From Leptospira inadai serovar Lyme str. 10 (GTDB taxonomy: Bacteria; Spirochaetota; Leptospiria; Leptospirales; Leptospiraceae), in contig NZ_AHMM02000017.1 of the NCBI RefSeq assembly GCF_000243675.2, forward strand, positions 248,001 to 312,000: a stretch of 64,000 nt of DNA. The letters are read 5' to 3'. The translations under genes and the position numbers were made by a program. Positions 62,696 through 64,000 of the stretch are shown in pieces. The first letter of the stretch is position 1, and the number at the start of each line of letters is the position of its first letter. Below the pieces are notes generated by a model. It saw only the letters and a program-made list of their open reading frames with translations. It was not told the DNA's origin and did not search any database.

Positions 62696-63994
62696 TCACT
62701 TCGGATATGAAAACGATTCGAAGATCTTTTTCAATTTCTCTTCTTCCTTGGCGTTCATTTTTGCCAGGACGGATAAATGCAATTGAGGAAGTGCGAAAAT
62801 TCTCTTCGCTAAAGAATTCAGTTCGTCCAAAGTCACCGAATGAATTTCTCGAATTCGTTCCTCTAAAGTGTAATACTTCCCGTAATACATTTCTTGAAAG
62901 GCGATATTATTCATTCTACTTTCGGTATGCTCATATCCGATCGATAAACTTCCTTCGTGATTTGTTTGCGCGTCCGAGAGCTCCGCGGATGTGATTCCGA
63001 GATCCAGGAAAATTCTTAATTCTTCCAGAATCAACGTTAAAGACTCTAAAAACCTTTCTTTCGAAGAGGAGCATACGATCGAAGTAATTCCCGTATCACT
63101 ATAAGAAGAAGGATAACTCGTAATGTGATAGCAGAGACCTCGCTCTTCCCTAATTTTCTGGAAGAGCCGAGAAGACATTCCTCCACCCAAAATGTGAGTC
63201 AGAAGAGAAAGACGAGTTGCATCATGAAAACTTCTCGGACGCCCTTCTCCGCCAAGAATAAAGTATGCCTGTTCGGTTTCTTTATTCCCTTTGCGAAAAT
63301 ATCCGAATGCCTTTTGAGGAGTTTGAAAACGGGCGGTCAACCCTCGATCCGTTTTGAAAGAAAAATATTTTTCCACCGTTTTAAGAATCCATTCCGGTTC
63401 ATAATCGCCGGAAATAGAAAGAATCATATTTGCCGAGTGGTAGTATTTCCCGTAAAATTCCCTTAGCGATTGCGAAGTAACCGCTTTAATGCTTTTTTCC
63501 GTTCCGATAATATCCGAGCCTAGGGCATTTTCAGGAAAGAAATTATTATAGTAGAAATCATGCACTCCGTCTTCGGGGGAGTCTTCGTATCCTTTCATCT
63601 CTTCCAAGACTACTTCGGCTTCCGTCTTAATATCCTGGTCTCGGAGCAAAGGAAGGAACATCATTTCCGAAAGTAGTTCCAATCCGAGTTCGAGATCTCG
63701 TGAAGCCAAAGTCGCATAAAAATTGGTATATTCCCGGGAAGTGACCGCGTTGGAATAGGCTCCTACTCTTTCCCAATCTTCGGCCTGTTGTTTTGCCGTT
63801 CTCTTCTGCGTGTCCTTAAACAACATATGTTCTAGGAAATGGCAGTACCCCGCTTCCTCCGGACTTTCCGATCTTGATCCGACTCTAATATAAACGCCGA
63901 GAGAAACGCTAACCGTATAGGGCGCGCGCTGGAATAGAACGGTGATGCCGTTCTGCAACTCTATCTTATGTGTTTGTTCTTCTTTTAGAGTCAA
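62696..63994 (-). CDS. M16-family zinc peptidase, 5' end at window edge
   Basis: A processing-peptidase-like protein of at least 432 residues. The inverted zinc motif is HFLEHMLFK (HxxEH), with the distal Glu in LEEMKGYEDSPED. The family segments GAYSNAVTSREYTNFYA and SLLTHILGGGMSSRLFQKIREERGLCY are also present. A single M16 unit of this length usually works alone or in heterodimers and degrades peptides or trims precursors. The first seen start is a TTG at 63994; the frame stays open to the edge at 64000, so the true start may lie outside. It is upstream of dut by a four-base overlap. Confidence 0.92.
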   Translation of the reverse strand: MTLKEEQTHKIELQNGITVLFQRAPYTVSVSLGVYIRVGSRSESPEEAGYCHFLEHMLFKDTQKRTAKQQAEDWERVGAYSNAVTSREYTNFYATLASRDLELGLELLSEMMFLPLLRDQDIKTEAEVVLEEMKGYEDSPEDGVHDFYYNNFFPENALGSDIIGTEKSIKAVTSQSLREFYGKYYHSANMILSISGDYEPEWILKTVEKYFSFKTDRGLTARFQTPQKAFGYFRKGNKETEQAYFILGGEGRPRSFHDATRLSLLTHILGGGMSSRLFQKIREERGLCYHITSYPSSYSDTGITSIVCSSSKERFLESLTLILEELRIFLDLGITSAELSDAQTNHEGSLSIGYEHTESRMNNIAFQEMYYGKYYTLEERIREIHSVTLDELNSLAKRIFALPQLHLSVLAKMNAKEEEKLKKIFESFSYPK

Positions 63995-64000
63995 TGTAAG

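Overview
The window reads as chromosome of a spirochaete of the genus Leptospira, probably one of the higher-GC intermediate or saprophytic-type species rather than L. interrogans; the species is an inference. The signs are a spirochaetal flagellar sheath protein (FlaA), a double-membrane lipoprotein and LPS pathway (Kdo transferase, Lgt, LolA), Leptospira-style lipoproteins and a dispersed set of short non-coding repeats. No rRNA, CRISPR, phage, plasmid or transposase gene was seen. About 55 genes are listed, including two tRNAs and two genes cut or possibly cut by the window edges.

Layout. 1-9.7 kb: initiator tRNA, proC-yggS, a FlaA-family gene, waaA, nadE, a membrane protein, a lipoprotein and rsmI. 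9.7-18 kb: a FlgM-like protein, a degenerate iron-type alcohol dehydrogenase homologue, bactofilin, recJ, pcnB, an M23 peptidase and lgt. 18-26 kb: a short DsbD, a secreted unknown, glnA behind a clear sigma-54 promoter, elongator tRNA-Met, a Cys-rich small protein, then thiH and thiG. 26-36 kb: smc, a Maf/MptE-like protein, srkA, an 839-base repeat-filled gap, an EAL protein with a YkuI-like tail, a small winged-helix protein, a drug/metabolite exporter and a lipoprotein. 36-44 kb: a small gene with its own promoter, a bile-acid-symporter-family transporter, plsY, der, smpB and a large AAA-AAA-VWA protein. 44-46.8 kb: aminotransferase, prepilin peptidase, pdxH. 46.8-64 kb: a nearly unbroken minus-strand run of M16 peptidase, dut, ftsK, lolA, rodZ, rimO, pgsA, trpD, yajC, a Lys-rich secreted protein, secD, secF, ribD, ribE, ribBA.

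The most unusual items are: (1) a family of seven short repeats of about 110-115 bases with inverted GAGGACAG ends; at four of the five sites where it occurs it begins within about 40 bases of a stop codon, in the same orientation as that gene, and at thiH it supplies the stop codon; (2) a single-chain AAA-AAA-VWA protein built like a miniature midasin, directly upstream of smpB and der; (3) an SMC protein that appears to lack a normal hinge domain; (4) an iron-alcohol-dehydrogenase homologue in which all four metal ligands are replaced; (5) a type I-beta glutamine synthetase with Phe at the adenylylation tyrosine.

All calls come from reading the sequence and from knowledge of the families; no searches or structure predictions were run.
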